A model generated the notes under the pieces. The model was not told where the DNA came from, made no database searches, and saw only the letters and a program-made list of their open reading frames with translations. Source: Leptospira montravelensis (GTDB taxonomy: Bacteria; Spirochaetota; Leptospiria; Leptospirales; Leptospiraceae). Taken from it: 64,000 nucleotides of DNA. The stretch is taken from the NCBI RefSeq assembly GCF_004770045.1, contig NZ_RQFO01000004.1, forward strand, positions 558,001-622,000. Direction: 5' to 3'. Position 1 is the stretch's first letter. Every line of letters begins with the position of its first letter. Positions 37,356 through 45,001 of this stretch are shown one piece after another. The position numbers and the translations under genes were made by a program.

Positions 37356-38163
37356 ACTCTTTTCTTATATTGGACGGACGAACAATCTGTTTACGATCCA
37401 GTTCATATAATTTTGCGTATTTTAGAAAGGTCGAAAACGAAGAGGCAATGGCAATCCAAAGCCCAGGAATTCCATCCAAAAACCCAAATTTAAAAATATA
37501 TATTTCTAAAAATTTCCCGAATGGTTTAAAAAAAGTTTTAAAAAGAGAAAACCTTTCTCCTTTCGCATAACGAGTATAAGCAACGATGCTTGAGAACTGA
37601 TTGATTGTTGTGATTTGATGACTAAAATCTGTAAAACTAAAATGGAGGATATCTCCCTTCATCACTTTTCCAACAGAACCTGGTTTTAGTTCGATAAAAT
37701 CATGTGGGTTTTCTCCCACCCAAGTGGCCGAATTTTTTTGGAATAAACGATACCTACGAAGCGGATACCAACCGCTGTGTCGAATCCAACGTCCCAAATG
37801 ATAGGTCAATCTCGCAATTTTATAACCCTCTGCCAAAATATTTTCTGACTCTAAAAAAGCTTCCATCGATTGGACCAAAGTTTGGTCTGCTCGTTCATCC
37901 GCATCTAAAGAAAGAATCCAATCATTGGAACAAAAACCTATGGCCTTATTTTTTTGTTCCACATGCCCAGGAAAAGGAGATTCAAAAAATTTAACCTTGG
38001 AAAAGGAGGTGGCAATTTCTTTTGTACGGTCTGTACTTAGGGAATCTAAAACAATAATTTCATCTGCGACCGTTTCGATGGAGCGTATACAGTCTCCAAT
38101 ATTTTTTTCTTCATTGAAGGTGATGATAGCCACCGACAATTTTCTTTTTCTCTTGCCATCCAT
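37342..38163 (-). CDS. Glycosyltransferase family 2, WaaE/KdtX-like
   Basis: This 273-residue GT-A enzyme begins LSVAIITFNEEKNIGDC and has VLDSLSTDRTKEIA and the DxD-type motif SLDADERAD, with the WYPLRRYRLF segment characteristic of WaaE-type LPS core glucosyltransferases. A hydrophobic C-terminal stretch suggests membrane association. It is divergent from the O-antigen ligase gene, with a 30-base spacer that contains a 21-bp inverted repeat. Confidence 0.87.
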   Translation of the reverse strand: MDGKRKRKLSVAIITFNEEKNIGDCIRSIETVADEIIVLDSLSTDRTKEIATSFSKVKFFESPFPGHVEQKNKAIGFCSNDWILSLDADERADQTLVQSMEAFLESENILAEGYKIARLTYHLGRWIRHSGWYPLRRYRLFQKNSATWVGENPHDFIELKPGSVGKVMKGDILHFSFTDFSHQITTINQFSSIVAYTRYAKGERFSLFKTFFKPFGKFLEIYIFKFGFLDGIPGLWIAIASSFSTFLKYAKLYELDRKQIVRPSNIRKEYGKK

Positions 38164-38167
38164 ACGA

Positions 38168-38188
38168 GTTAAAACCTATTCTTTTAAC
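38168..38188. promoter_or_regulatory. 21-bp inverted repeat in a 30-bp divergent spacer
   Basis: GTTAAAA (38168-38174) and TTTTAAC (38182-38188) form a perfect dyad with a seven-base spacer. It takes up most of the space between the start codons of the glycosyltransferase (38163) and the O-antigen ligase (38194). It could be a shared operator or overlapping -10 regions. Confidence 0.45.
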
Positions 38189-38193
38189 CAAAT

Positions 38194-40104
38194 ATGATTG
38201 GGAAACAAACATTTCATAAGATTTCTATTGTTTTTCTCTACCTTTTCTTTGTCCTTTCCCCGTTTTCAATTAGCCTTTCCCAAATTTTTGCCGGTGCCTC
38301 CCTTTTCTTTTTGTTTTTAGATTTCCTTTGGCAAAAAAATATTCCGAGGTCTGAATCCTTTTTCTTTTTTTGGATCCTTATTTATTTGGGTTTTTTAATT
38401 TATCCACTCTTCCATTTCGAATTTTCTTTTTGGAAACAAATCGTTTTAAAATCAGAATTTGGGGATGTATGGATGGGATTTTTATTATTACACCATGCAA
38501 ACCTCTCTGAACAAGAAAAATCAAATTTAAAAAATGCAGTATTTCTAGGAGCCGTGTTTCTTCTTCTCTCAGGAACCATATCGCTTTTTTCCCCATATCG
38601 ATTGGCTCCATTTGTGATGGATGGATTCCAATACGTCGAAGGCCGTCGTTTGCCCCACCAGTTGGGAAACCTTTTAGGTATTTTCCCTTTTTATTTACCG
38701 ATTGGATTCCAAAGCACTCACCTAACATACGGAGGGATGTTAGCACTTTACCTTCCTTCACTCTTTTTAAAGACATACAGGAGCTTTCCCACATTTAAAA
38801 AGAATAACAGATCTAAGTTTCTATTTTTTTCCTTACTTATCTTCTCTTTTTTAGGACTCGTTTTACTTTTTCTCAATCAAAGTAGGTCCGTTTGGTTTGG
38901 GTTACTCTTTGGATTTTTCCTTTTATCTTTCCAAAAAAAAATATCTTTAAAAAAATATCTACCCTGGTTAGGAATTGGTCTCTTACTTGTATTGGTTCTT
39001 CTAACTCTATTTTATCACAACAACTGGTTATTCCAAAGAGCTATCGATGATTTATTCGCTAAACGTTCGTTAGAGAATCAAAGGATATGGATTCACAAAA
39101 TGAATTTTGAAATTTTAAAAGATTCATTTTTATTGGGAATTGGTAGTGGAAATTACCCAAAAGAATTCATAACCCAAGCGATCCCTTTAGTAAAAGTTTT
39201 CCCGGAGTTATATTATGATTTGTCGATCACACCCAAATCCCATGCACATTTTGATTTTCTGCATTTTTGGATTTTAGGTGGGCTCACTTCCTCAATCGCT
39301 TATCTTTGTTTTTTGTATTGGATCACAAAAAAAATCTTACAAGTTAAAAAAAACAATCTTATATATTTAGGTTTTTTCAGTGTTATTTTTGCAGGTAGTT
39401 TCCAATGTTTTCTGTTAGATGACGAGGTATTACTTCCCTTTTTAGGACTTTTGATTTTACTTCCCTCAGCTCCTATGGGAATAAAAGAGAAAAAGAAAAC
39501 TATACAAAAGGGACAAACCCAAGTGTATGGAATTCTCGTTTTTTGGATTTTTATTTCTAGTGCAGGGGCTTTTTATTTATCAAAAACTCCAGCCAAAGAC
39601 CTTTTTTTTCATAGGGCTCGCACAGAACATAACTTCCCGATGGCCAAAGCTCAATCTGCTATCAATGCAAAAACGGCTGTGCCTATGCCGAACGGGACTA
39701 AAGAAATTTATTTTAAACTAGCTGGTTGTTTGGACCATGAAATGAATTTTGATACGATCCCCAAGGTTCGAGTTTCCCCGATTCAGTTTTTTATCCATTG
39801 GGAAGAAATTCCAGACGGTCATCTACCTGAAACACTCATCCTTGAAATCCGTAAGCGCGAAAGTTTTGACCAGGACAAAGAATATAAAGTGCAAGCAGAG
39901 AGAATTGTAAAAAAGGAGAGTTTTACCAACCTAAATCAAATTCAAATGATCCAAGTCCATCCGAATGAGTTTCTGGAATCTCTTGGAAAGGGGATTGAAT
40001 TTGTTGATTTTGGATTTTTATTTTCATGGAAAGAGAAAAAACCTTTTCTACCGCGAATCGAAATTTCAGGGAATTGTGAATTAATAACGCGGGAAATGCG
40101 CTAA
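38194..40104 (+). CDS. O-antigen ligase/polymerase-family membrane protein
   Basis: This 636-residue protein has about ten membrane spans in its first 460 residues and the Wzy_C-type core with FLNQSRSVWFGLLFGF and a large loop containing GIGSGNYP and KSHAHFDFLHFWILGG. The H in a short Ser/His-rich segment is typical of WaaL/Wzy proteins that join or polymerise O-antigen. An extra C-terminal domain of about 150 residues (beta-rich, two Cys) lies outside the membrane. The ATG at 38194 lacks a good ribosome-binding site. The GC-rich repeat region follows. Confidence 0.87.
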   Translation: MIGKQTFHKISIVFLYLFFVLSPFSISLSQIFAGASLFFLFLDFLWQKNIPRSESFFFFWILIYLGFLIYPLFHFEFSFWKQIVLKSEFGDVWMGFLLLHHANLSEQEKSNLKNAVFLGAVFLLLSGTISLFSPYRLAPFVMDGFQYVEGRRLPHQLGNLLGIFPFYLPIGFQSTHLTYGGMLALYLPSLFLKTYRSFPTFKKNNRSKFLFFSLLIFSFLGLVLLFLNQSRSVWFGLLFGFFLLSFQKKISLKKYLPWLGIGLLLVLVLLTLFYHNNWLFQRAIDDLFAKRSLENQRIWIHKMNFEILKDSFLLGIGSGNYPKEFITQAIPLVKVFPELYYDLSITPKSHAHFDFLHFWILGGLTSSIAYLCFLYWITKKILQVKKNNLIYLGFFSVIFAGSFQCFLLDDEVLLPFLGLLILLPSAPMGIKEKKKTIQKGQTQVYGILVFWIFISSAGAFYLSKTPAKDLFFHRARTEHNFPMAKAQSAINAKTAVPMPNGTKEIYFKLAGCLDHEMNFDTIPKVRVSPIQFFIHWEEIPDGHLPETLILEIRKRESFDQDKEYKVQAERIVKKESFTNLNQIQMIQVHPNEFLESLGKGIEFVDFGFLFSWKEKKPFLPRIEISGNCELITREMR

Positions 40105-40109
40105 GTTGT

Positions 40110-40216
40110 TAAGAGTAAGAGATGTTGATTTTAGTTTTGTTTGATTGAGTGGGTTCGCGGGAATCGCTTCGATCTTCGGCCATCCTGGCCTTTCGATCTA
40201 AAGCCCGTCTTGCTCG
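40110..40216. repeat. Copy A of a ~106-bp GC-rich direct repeat
   Basis: Starts with TAAGAGTAAGAGATGTTGAT and ends near CCGTCTTGCTCG. It matches copy B (40323-40428) almost base for base apart from small differences around 40131-40141 and an extra A near 40200. It holds the hairpin GGCCA-TCC-TGGCC (40178-40190). It begins five bases after the ligase stop codon. Open frames read through it are artefacts of its GC-rich sequence. Confidence 0.85.
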
Positions 40217-40322
40217 CGACTTCGGACATACTGTCCACAGAAAAATGGCTTCACGCTCATCCACCCTTGGCCTTACGGCCAACTTCGCCTCCGGCTTCTA
40301 TAAAGCCTGCGCGGGGTGTATC
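40217..40322. other. Hairpin-rich segment between the two direct repeats
   Basis: No gene is apparent. It contains three perfect hairpins: GGACA-TAC-TGTCC (40224-40236), TTGGCC-TTAC-GGCCAA (40267-40282) and GGCTT-CTATA-AAGCC (40293-40307). Base composition is clearly more GC-rich than the flanking genes. It differs from the sequence following copy B, so only the 106-bp unit is duplicated. Confidence 0.6.
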
Positions 40323-40428
40323 TAAGAGTAAGAGATGTTGATTGTTGTTTTGATTGATTGAGTGGGTTCGCGGGAATCGCTTCGATCTTCGGCCATCCTG
40401 GCCTTTCGATCTCAGCCCGTCTTGCTCG
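40323..40428. repeat. Copy B of the ~106-bp GC-rich direct repeat
   Basis: Second copy of the repeat at 40110-40216, again starting TAAGAGTAAGAG and containing the GGCCA-TCC-TGGCC hairpin. It is followed by the tRNA terminator and the two tRNA genes. The pair spans the region between the O-antigen ligase gene and the tRNAs. Confidence 0.85.
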
Positions 40429-40452
40429 TCACCTCAGGCTTCCTGCCTTCGG

Positions 40453-40494
40453 AAAAAACGTATACGCTCCCTATGGGTCGCTACGTTTTTTTTG
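40453..40494 (-). terminator. Strong hairpin terminator after the tRNA genes (bidirectional)
   Basis: AAAAAACGTA (40453-40462) pairs perfectly with TACGTTTTTT (40482-40491), enclosing a smaller CCC-TAT-GGG stem. T runs flank it on both strands. It lies 21 bases past the 3' end of tRNA-Leu, so it should end the tRNA transcript, and may also stop reading from the ligase side. Confidence 0.8.
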
Positions 40495-40514
40495 ACTCGC
40501 AATCGTTCGATTCA

Positions 40515-40598
40515 TACCTGGAGCGGGAATCGAACCCGCACGGGATTACTCCCACAGGATTTTAAGTCCTGTGTGTCTACCAATTCCACCATCCAGGC
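40515..40598 (-). tRNA. tRNA-Leu (anticodon UAA)
   Basis: The minus strand folds as a class II tRNA of 84 bases: acceptor GCCTGGA with TCCAGGT, a D-arm with TTGGTAGAC, anticodon arm CAGGACTTAAAATCCTG with anticodon TAA, a variable arm GGGAGTAATCCC and T-arm GCGGGTTCGATTCCCGC. The discriminator is A; CCA is not encoded. It is the second gene of a two-tRNA transcript, 14 bases after tRNA-Cys. Confidence 0.96.
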
Positions 40599-40612
40599 GA
40601 ATTTTCAGTGAT

Positions 40613-40683
<71 letters not shown>

Positions 40684-40698
40684 AATCGTGACTTTGGA

Positions 40699-40727
40699 TA
40701 GGCTAAAATATGAAGGTCTGGTGTCAA
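40699..40727 (-). promoter_or_regulatory. Candidate promoter for the tRNA-Cys/tRNA-Leu transcript
   Basis: A perfect -35 box TTGACA lies at 40727-40722 on the minus strand. The -10 is weak: TAGCCT at 16-base or AGCCTA at 17-base spacing. It lies 39 bases before tRNA-Cys in the spacer 40684-40815, which holds nothing else I can identify. Confidence 0.45.
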
Positions 40728-40815
40728 ATGGAAACTGAATTCACTTTTCATCGGATTGTAACATTTCACTCAAAAATCAAATTGCCTATCCAATTCTTAG
40801 GATTGGGCTGTAGAT

Positions 40816-41220
40816 ATGAACGTAAAGACCATACTATCCTTATTCATTCTTTTGATTTTATCGCATGTTACTTTTGCAGACACAGTCACTGTGAAGGCTA
40901 CCAAAGAGGTTTTGGAAAACGTAAAAACATCTTCCCCAACTGCAAATTATGTTTTGGTGGAATCCAAAGACGGCACTAAACAAGCATATAAGAAAAATGC
41001 GGTAGATGTAGTTTCTCTTCCTGTGGTTTGGGAATCACAAAAGGAAGAAGAGAAACCTGGTTTTTTGGGTACCCTATTTTCATCCAAGGAAACACCGAAT
41101 ACAGAAGTAACAAAATTCGAAGAGCATAAAGAAAACCCAGAAAACCAAAGTTTTTTCAGAAAAAAACTACCTGAACTGGCTATGGGCGGAATGGCCCTAC
41201 TCTGGCTCCTTTTGCCTTAA
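40816..41220 (+). CDS. Small secreted or membrane-anchored hypothetical protein
   Basis: This 134-residue protein has a signal peptide (MNVKTILSLFILLILSHVTFA), a beta-rich region (DTVTVKATKEVLENVKT), a Lys/Glu-rich linker and a short C-terminal hydrophobic tail (LAMGGMALLWLLLP) that could anchor it. I recognise no domain. It is convergent with guaA; an inverted repeat lies between the stops. Confidence 0.78.
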   Translation: MNVKTILSLFILLILSHVTFADTVTVKATKEVLENVKTSSPTANYVLVESKDGTKQAYKKNAVDVVSLPVVWESQKEEEKPGFLGTLFSSKETPNTEVTKFEEHKENPENQSFFRKKLPELAMGGMALLWLLLP

Positions 41221-41228
41221 ATCCAAAC

Positions 41229-41260
41229 TAACGTTTAGGATTATAAAAACCTAAACGTTA
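41229..41260. terminator. Hairpin between convergent genes
   Basis: TAACGTTTAGG (41229-41239) and CCTAAACGTTA (41250-41260) form a perfect 11-bp stem with a ten-base A/T-rich loop. The right arm includes the guaA stop codon. A long T run is missing on both sides, so it may end transcription weakly or with Rho, or protect 3' ends. Confidence 0.6.
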
Positions 41261-43057
41261 TTCCCACTCAATGGTTCCAGGCGGTTTATGGGTGAGATCA
41301 TACAATACCAATGAAATATGAGGCGAAGCTAACAGTTCTTTGGTGATCTTATCCAATATCTTTCTGTCCATTGCATAAAAATTAGCGGTCATGGCTTCGG
41401 TGGATTCCACTGGCCGTAACACTACCCCATAGGAATTTGCACGTAAACCCACAGGAACTAAAACTACTGGCATTTGCCAGATAGATGTATGGATGGATTC
41501 TTCAAAAAGGATTCGGTTCACGATGGAATCAGCTTCCCGCAAAATATCCGAATGTTCTTTGTCTAAAGTCAGTTTGGTATAATAAAAACTACCGGAAAAA
41601 GTGGATATTCCAGGTGCAAAAACCACACGATTGATTTCTTTTTTGAAATTTGTGATCTCCACTGCACATTCGTCTAACTCATTCCAGTTGGTGGTAAAGT
41701 CATTTAACACGGCACAGTGGGCATAACTTCTTTGGTCGCCTTGGACCCCCACGGAAAGGATGGGTAAAATTCTCACTTCAGCTTTTTTTCCAGAAAGAGC
41801 CAAATCAGTAAAATTGATAGAAGGCGGTTTTGATTCTGGGCTTGCAATCATTCTTACCACAAGGCCTGGGCCCGGAAAAGGATGCCTTTCGATCCAACGT
41901 TCGGGAAGGCCAAGAAGTCTTCCCAGTTCTCTCACTTCATCTTTATACAAATCAGCGATTGGTTCGATGATTTTCCCTTCTTGGATGAGTTTTTCAATTT
42001 GAGGGACACGGTTGTGGTGGGTTTTGATTTTATGAGAGTGTTTGGTTCCCCCGGATTCGATGGTGTCTGGGTAAATGGTTCCTTGGCCAAGAAGCCAATG
42101 TTCTGAATCCAAACCAAGGGAATCGGTAGCTTTTCCTTGTGCTTCTAAAAATAAATCTCCCACGATACGGCGTTTTTTTTCAGGTTCAAATTCTGATTTT
42201 AGATGTTTGTAAAAAATTTCGCTTTCATCCCAAATGGTGAGGTCGAAGCCAACTTGGTGGAGGTTGTCCATAAGGTCCTTCACTTCATTTTTACGCATAA
42301 ACCCTGTGTCGACAAGGAGTCCCTTCACCCGGTCTTTCCCAAGAGCTTTGGCAAGAAGTAAATAAGCTACGGAAGAATCCACTCCCCCAGACACGAGTAA
42401 AAACACATTTTTTCCTTGCGGGACTTTCTTTTGTAATTCAGAGATTTGTTCTTCTAGAAACTGTGAGATACTCCAACTGGAACCTGCATTACAAAGATTC
42501 ACAAAGTTACGAAGTAAAACTTCCCCTTCTTCCGAGTGTGTGACTTCTGGATGGAATTGGATTCCAAATTGTTTTTTAGACTCATTAGAAACAAACGCAT
42601 AACGACAATTATCGGAGGAAGCAACGATTTGAAATCCATCCGGCATTCGAACCACTTCATCTCCGTGGCTCATCCAAACTTTTGTTTTTGGAGAGAGTGA
42701 TTGGGAAAGTAAAGAATTTGGATTTTGAATTTCTAAAATGGCTGGACCATATTCTTTAGAATTAGAAGAAACAACTTCACCACCGAGGGCCTTCATTAAA
42801 AGTTGGTGCCCGTAACAGATTCCGAGTATAGGAACAGAAATTTGGAAGAAACCATCTGGTAAAAGTGGAGCTCCCTTTTCATACACACTGCTTGGTCCAC
42901 CGGAAAGTATGATTCCCGCATAAGATGCGTAAACAGAGAGAGGTTCTTCGTTGGATAGGATTTCCGTATAGGCTCCAAGCCTACGAATTCGGGAAGCGAT
43001 GAGGTGAGCGTATTGACCGCCGAAATCGACGACTGCAATTTTTTTATCACTTTTCAT
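41258..43057 (-). CDS. guaA: GMP synthase (glutamine-hydrolysing), long form
   Basis: This protein of about 599 residues has an N-terminal class I glutaminase with GICYGHQLL and FHPEVTHSEEG, then the ATP-pyrophosphatase P-loop VSGGVDSSV and HNRVPQI, and the C-terminal dimerisation domain ending KPPGTIEWE. Usual bacterial GuaA is about 515-525 residues; the extra length is in the C-terminal part, as in the eukaryotic-like long form. I chose the ATG at 43057 (MKSDKKIAVVDFGGQ). A TTG at 43099 is the alternative and would abut queF. Confidence 0.94.
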   Translation of the reverse strand: MKSDKKIAVVDFGGQYAHLIASRIRRLGAYTEILSNEEPLSVYASYAGIILSGGPSSVYEKGAPLLPDGFFQISVPILGICYGHQLLMKALGGEVVSSNSKEYGPAILEIQNPNSLLSQSLSPKTKVWMSHGDEVVRMPDGFQIVASSDNCRYAFVSNESKKQFGIQFHPEVTHSEEGEVLLRNFVNLCNAGSSWSISQFLEEQISELQKKVPQGKNVFLLVSGGVDSSVAYLLLAKALGKDRVKGLLVDTGFMRKNEVKDLMDNLHQVGFDLTIWDESEIFYKHLKSEFEPEKKRRIVGDLFLEAQGKATDSLGLDSEHWLLGQGTIYPDTIESGGTKHSHKIKTHHNRVPQIEKLIQEGKIIEPIADLYKDEVRELGRLLGLPERWIERHPFPGPGLVVRMIASPESKPPSINFTDLALSGKKAEVRILPILSVGVQGDQRSYAHCAVLNDFTTNWNELDECAVEITNFKKEINRVVFAPGISTFSGSFYYTKLTLDKEHSDILREADSIVNRILFEESIHTSIWQMPVVLVPVGLRANSYGVVLRPVESTEAMTANFYAMDRKILDKITKELLASPHISLVLYDLTHKPPGTIEWE

Positions 43058-43099
43058 GGGATGATTCCAAAATAATTTTGCAATTGTCGGGGTAAACAA

Positions 43100-43501
43100 A
43101 TGTCGGAAAAAAAATCAGAATCTTCTTACGAGGACAAACAAGACCATATCCCGTCCTGGAAAACCCCAGAAATCGAATGGTTTGCCAATGTGTATGCCGG
43201 AAAAGAATACAATATTGAATTTACCATCCCGGAATTCACTGCGGTTTGCCCAAAAACCGGACTTCCCGACTTTGGAACCATATATATCGATTACATCCCC
43301 AGAGATCGCTGTGTGGAATTAAAATCCCTTAAAGAATATATGATGTCTTTTCGAAATATAGGAATTTTCCATGAAAACGTTGTGAACAAAATCCTGGAAG
43401 ACTTTGTTTTGGCTGTAGATCCCCTATATGTAAAAGTGGTTGGTGATTACAATGTTCGTGGTGGAGTCAAAACTGTCGTAAAACGAGAGTACAAAGCCTA
43501 A
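43100..43501 (+). CDS. queF: NADPH-dependent 7-cyano-7-deazaguanine reductase
   Basis: This 133-residue protein of the short (YkvM) QueF type has the catalytic Cys50 in FTAVCPKTG, Asp57, and the QueF motif ELKSLKEYMMSFRNIGIFHE, seen as ELKSLKEY (Glu73) and FRNIGIFHE. It makes preQ1 for queuosine in tRNA. It starts at an ATG shortly beyond the divergent guaA start, and the next gene starts immediately after its stop. Confidence 0.94.
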   Translation: MSEKKSESSYEDKQDHIPSWKTPEIEWFANVYAGKEYNIEFTIPEFTAVCPKTGLPDFGTIYIDYIPRDRCVELKSLKEYMMSFRNIGIFHENVVNKILEDFVLAVDPLYVKVVGDYNVRGGVKTVVKREYKA

Positions 43502-43756
43502 ATGGAAAATCTCATCGGCTACGTTGCCGCTTTTTTAACGACCGTGTCTTTTCTCCCACAAGTATTACGAGTGGTGATGACCAAACAAACCCGAGACATC
43601 AGTCGTAATATGTACATTATGTTTTTTATTGGTGTACTTTTGTGGTTTGTGTATGGAGTTTTAAAATCTGATTTGCCTATCATTCTCGCAAACGCAGTCA
43701 CCATATTTTTTGTATCCATTATTTTATATTATAAACTGAGAGAGAACCTATCATGA
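43502..43756 (+). CDS. SemiSWEET sugar transporter (PQ-loop)
   Basis: This 84-residue protein has three membrane helices and the PQ motif (Pro19-Gln20 in SFLPQVLRVV), with the conserved TRDISRNMYIMF and WFVYGVLKSDLPIILAN. It acts as a dimer that moves sugars passively. It is, from memory, nearly the same as the Leptospira biflexa SemiSWEET with a solved structure, which helps place the organism. Its ATG abuts the queF stop, and its end overlaps the ferredoxin start by four bases. Confidence 0.93.
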   Translation: MENLIGYVAAFLTTVSFLPQVLRVVMTKQTRDISRNMYIMFFIGVLLWFVYGVLKSDLPIILANAVTIFFVSIILYYKLRENLS

Positions 43757-43971
43757 GAAAAGCTTATGTAGACAAAGACAATTGTACTTCTTGTAACCAA
43801 TGTGCAGATAATTTACCAAAATATTTTATGATGGATGAGGATGATGTTTCTCAAACACATATTTCAGGTGAATTCATCAACGATGCGATGATTCCAGATG
43901 AAGATGAAAAAAAGGTACAAAAGGAAATGGATGAATGCCCAGGCGAATGCATCCACTGGAAAAAACATTAA
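43753..43971 (+). CDS. [4Fe-4S] ferredoxin, single cluster
   Basis: This 72-residue protein has Cys11-x2-Cys14-x2-Cys17 near the N-terminus and CPGEC (Cys62, Cys66) near the C-terminus. The first three plus Cys62 are the expected four ligands of one [4Fe-4S] cluster. The middle is very acidic. It is translated from the ATGA overlap with SemiSWEET. The electron partner is unknown; QueF itself uses NADPH. Confidence 0.88.
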   Translation: MRKAYVDKDNCTSCNQCADNLPKYFMMDEDDVSQTHISGEFINDAMIPDEDEKKVQKEMDECPGECIHWKKH

Positions 43972-43979
43972 CTAAACCT

Positions 43980-44864
43980 TTAACCATTCACCCAATGGTG
44001 AATGGTTCGAAATTTTTCTTCTAAAAAATCGATATCCTCTTCTCGACTAACCAAATACAGTTGGTTCTCAAAACCCTGGCAATCTTTATCATTTGTATAC
44101 AATGAAGATTTTTTGCCCAAAAGGTACGTTGGCAAAACCGAAACACCGCTCCCAAGTTCCAATGCCGTCCGAATATCATGAAGATTCGGTAAAACAGAAT
44201 ACTCTTTTAATTTCGGACGAGATTCAAAGTTTACCTTCCAGAACCTACGAACAATTGCAAAGTCTTCGCTATACACAAACCAATGTTGGTTTTCCATCCA
44301 AGTTTTGATCATTTCATTTTTGGGTTTGGTTTGTCCACGAAAAGGGAAATTCTCTTTCGAACTGATGGATTTTGATGCCACAAATACAAATTTTTCCTTA
44401 TATAATTCTTCTAACAAAATCCCAGGAACACTTAACTTTTGATTGGTGATGACTAAATCGATTTCCTTTTTTTCCAAAGAATCCAAAAGTACAGGTGGAT
44501 GACCATAGATTACATGAAATTTTTCCCCCAATGCAGAAAGTTTTGGCAAAATTTTTTCTAAAAAAATCTCTTTGGCAGAACCAATCCGGAGTTTGCCTAT
44601 TTTTTCTTTGGGTCGGATTGTCCCTTCCATACGTTCTAATTCTTCTATGGGACCTGCAATCTGCACATACAAACGTTTGGCGGCCTCAGTCGGAACTAAA
44701 TCTCTAGAAGTGCGTCGAAACAAAACCTCTTTTCTATGCCTTTCCAGAGATTGTAAATGTAAGCTGAGTGCCGGTTGGGATAACCCAAGAATTTTCCCCG
44801 CTTTTGTTAAATTTCTCTCACGGTAGATAAGGTAAAAACTCTGGTACAATTCGATGGGATTCAT
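43980..44864 (-). CDS. LysR-family transcriptional regulator
   Basis: This 294-residue regulator has an N-terminal winged helix (FYLIYRERNLTKAGKILGLSQPALS, seen as NLTKAGKILGLSQPALSLH) and a LysR substrate-binding domain from about 90. It is divergent from the DJ-1/PfpI gene, with a 137-base spacer that contains an AT-rich dyad, the usual arrangement for a LysR regulator and its target. The effector is unknown. Confidence 0.9.
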   Translation of the reverse strand: MNPIELYQSFYLIYRERNLTKAGKILGLSQPALSLHLQSLERHRKEVLFRRTSRDLVPTEAAKRLYVQIAGPIEELERMEGTIRPKEKIGKLRIGSAKEIFLEKILPKLSALGEKFHVIYGHPPVLLDSLEKKEIDLVITNQKLSVPGILLEELYKEKFVFVASKSISSKENFPFRGQTKPKNEMIKTWMENQHWFVYSEDFAIVRRFWKVNFESRPKLKEYSVLPNLHDIRTALELGSGVSVLPTYLLGKKSSLYTNDKDCQGFENQLYLVSREEDIDFLEEKFRTIHHWVNG

Positions 44865-44876
44865 CTTGATATAAAA

Positions 44877-44886
44877 TTATTAATAA
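44877..44886. promoter_or_regulatory. Candidate LysR operator
   Basis: TTATTAATAA is a perfect 10-bp palindrome 12 bases upstream of the LysR start. A related TTAATAATAA lies at 44911-44920, about 34 bp away centre to centre. LysR proteins bind T-N11-A dyads at two sites in such divergent spacers. The area is AT-rich, so chance is possible. Confidence 0.35.
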
Positions 44887-45001
44887 CAAGGAATAAACAC
44901 CATCATATTTTTAATAATAACTTTCTCTTGTCTAAAAAAACAGATAAGGAAATATTTTCTTTATAGAGCGATTCAATAAAAGGAATCAAAGAGAGGATCC
45001 A

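Noticed and set aside
40110..40428. CRISPR array
   Set aside because: Only two copies of a long unit with internal hairpins, no regular spacers and no cas genes.
40141..40611. Short open frames on the plus strand in the repeat and tRNA region
   Set aside because: They repeat each other because they read the duplicated cassette, and the second runs into the tRNA-Leu gene; no ribosome-binding site or protein-like composition.
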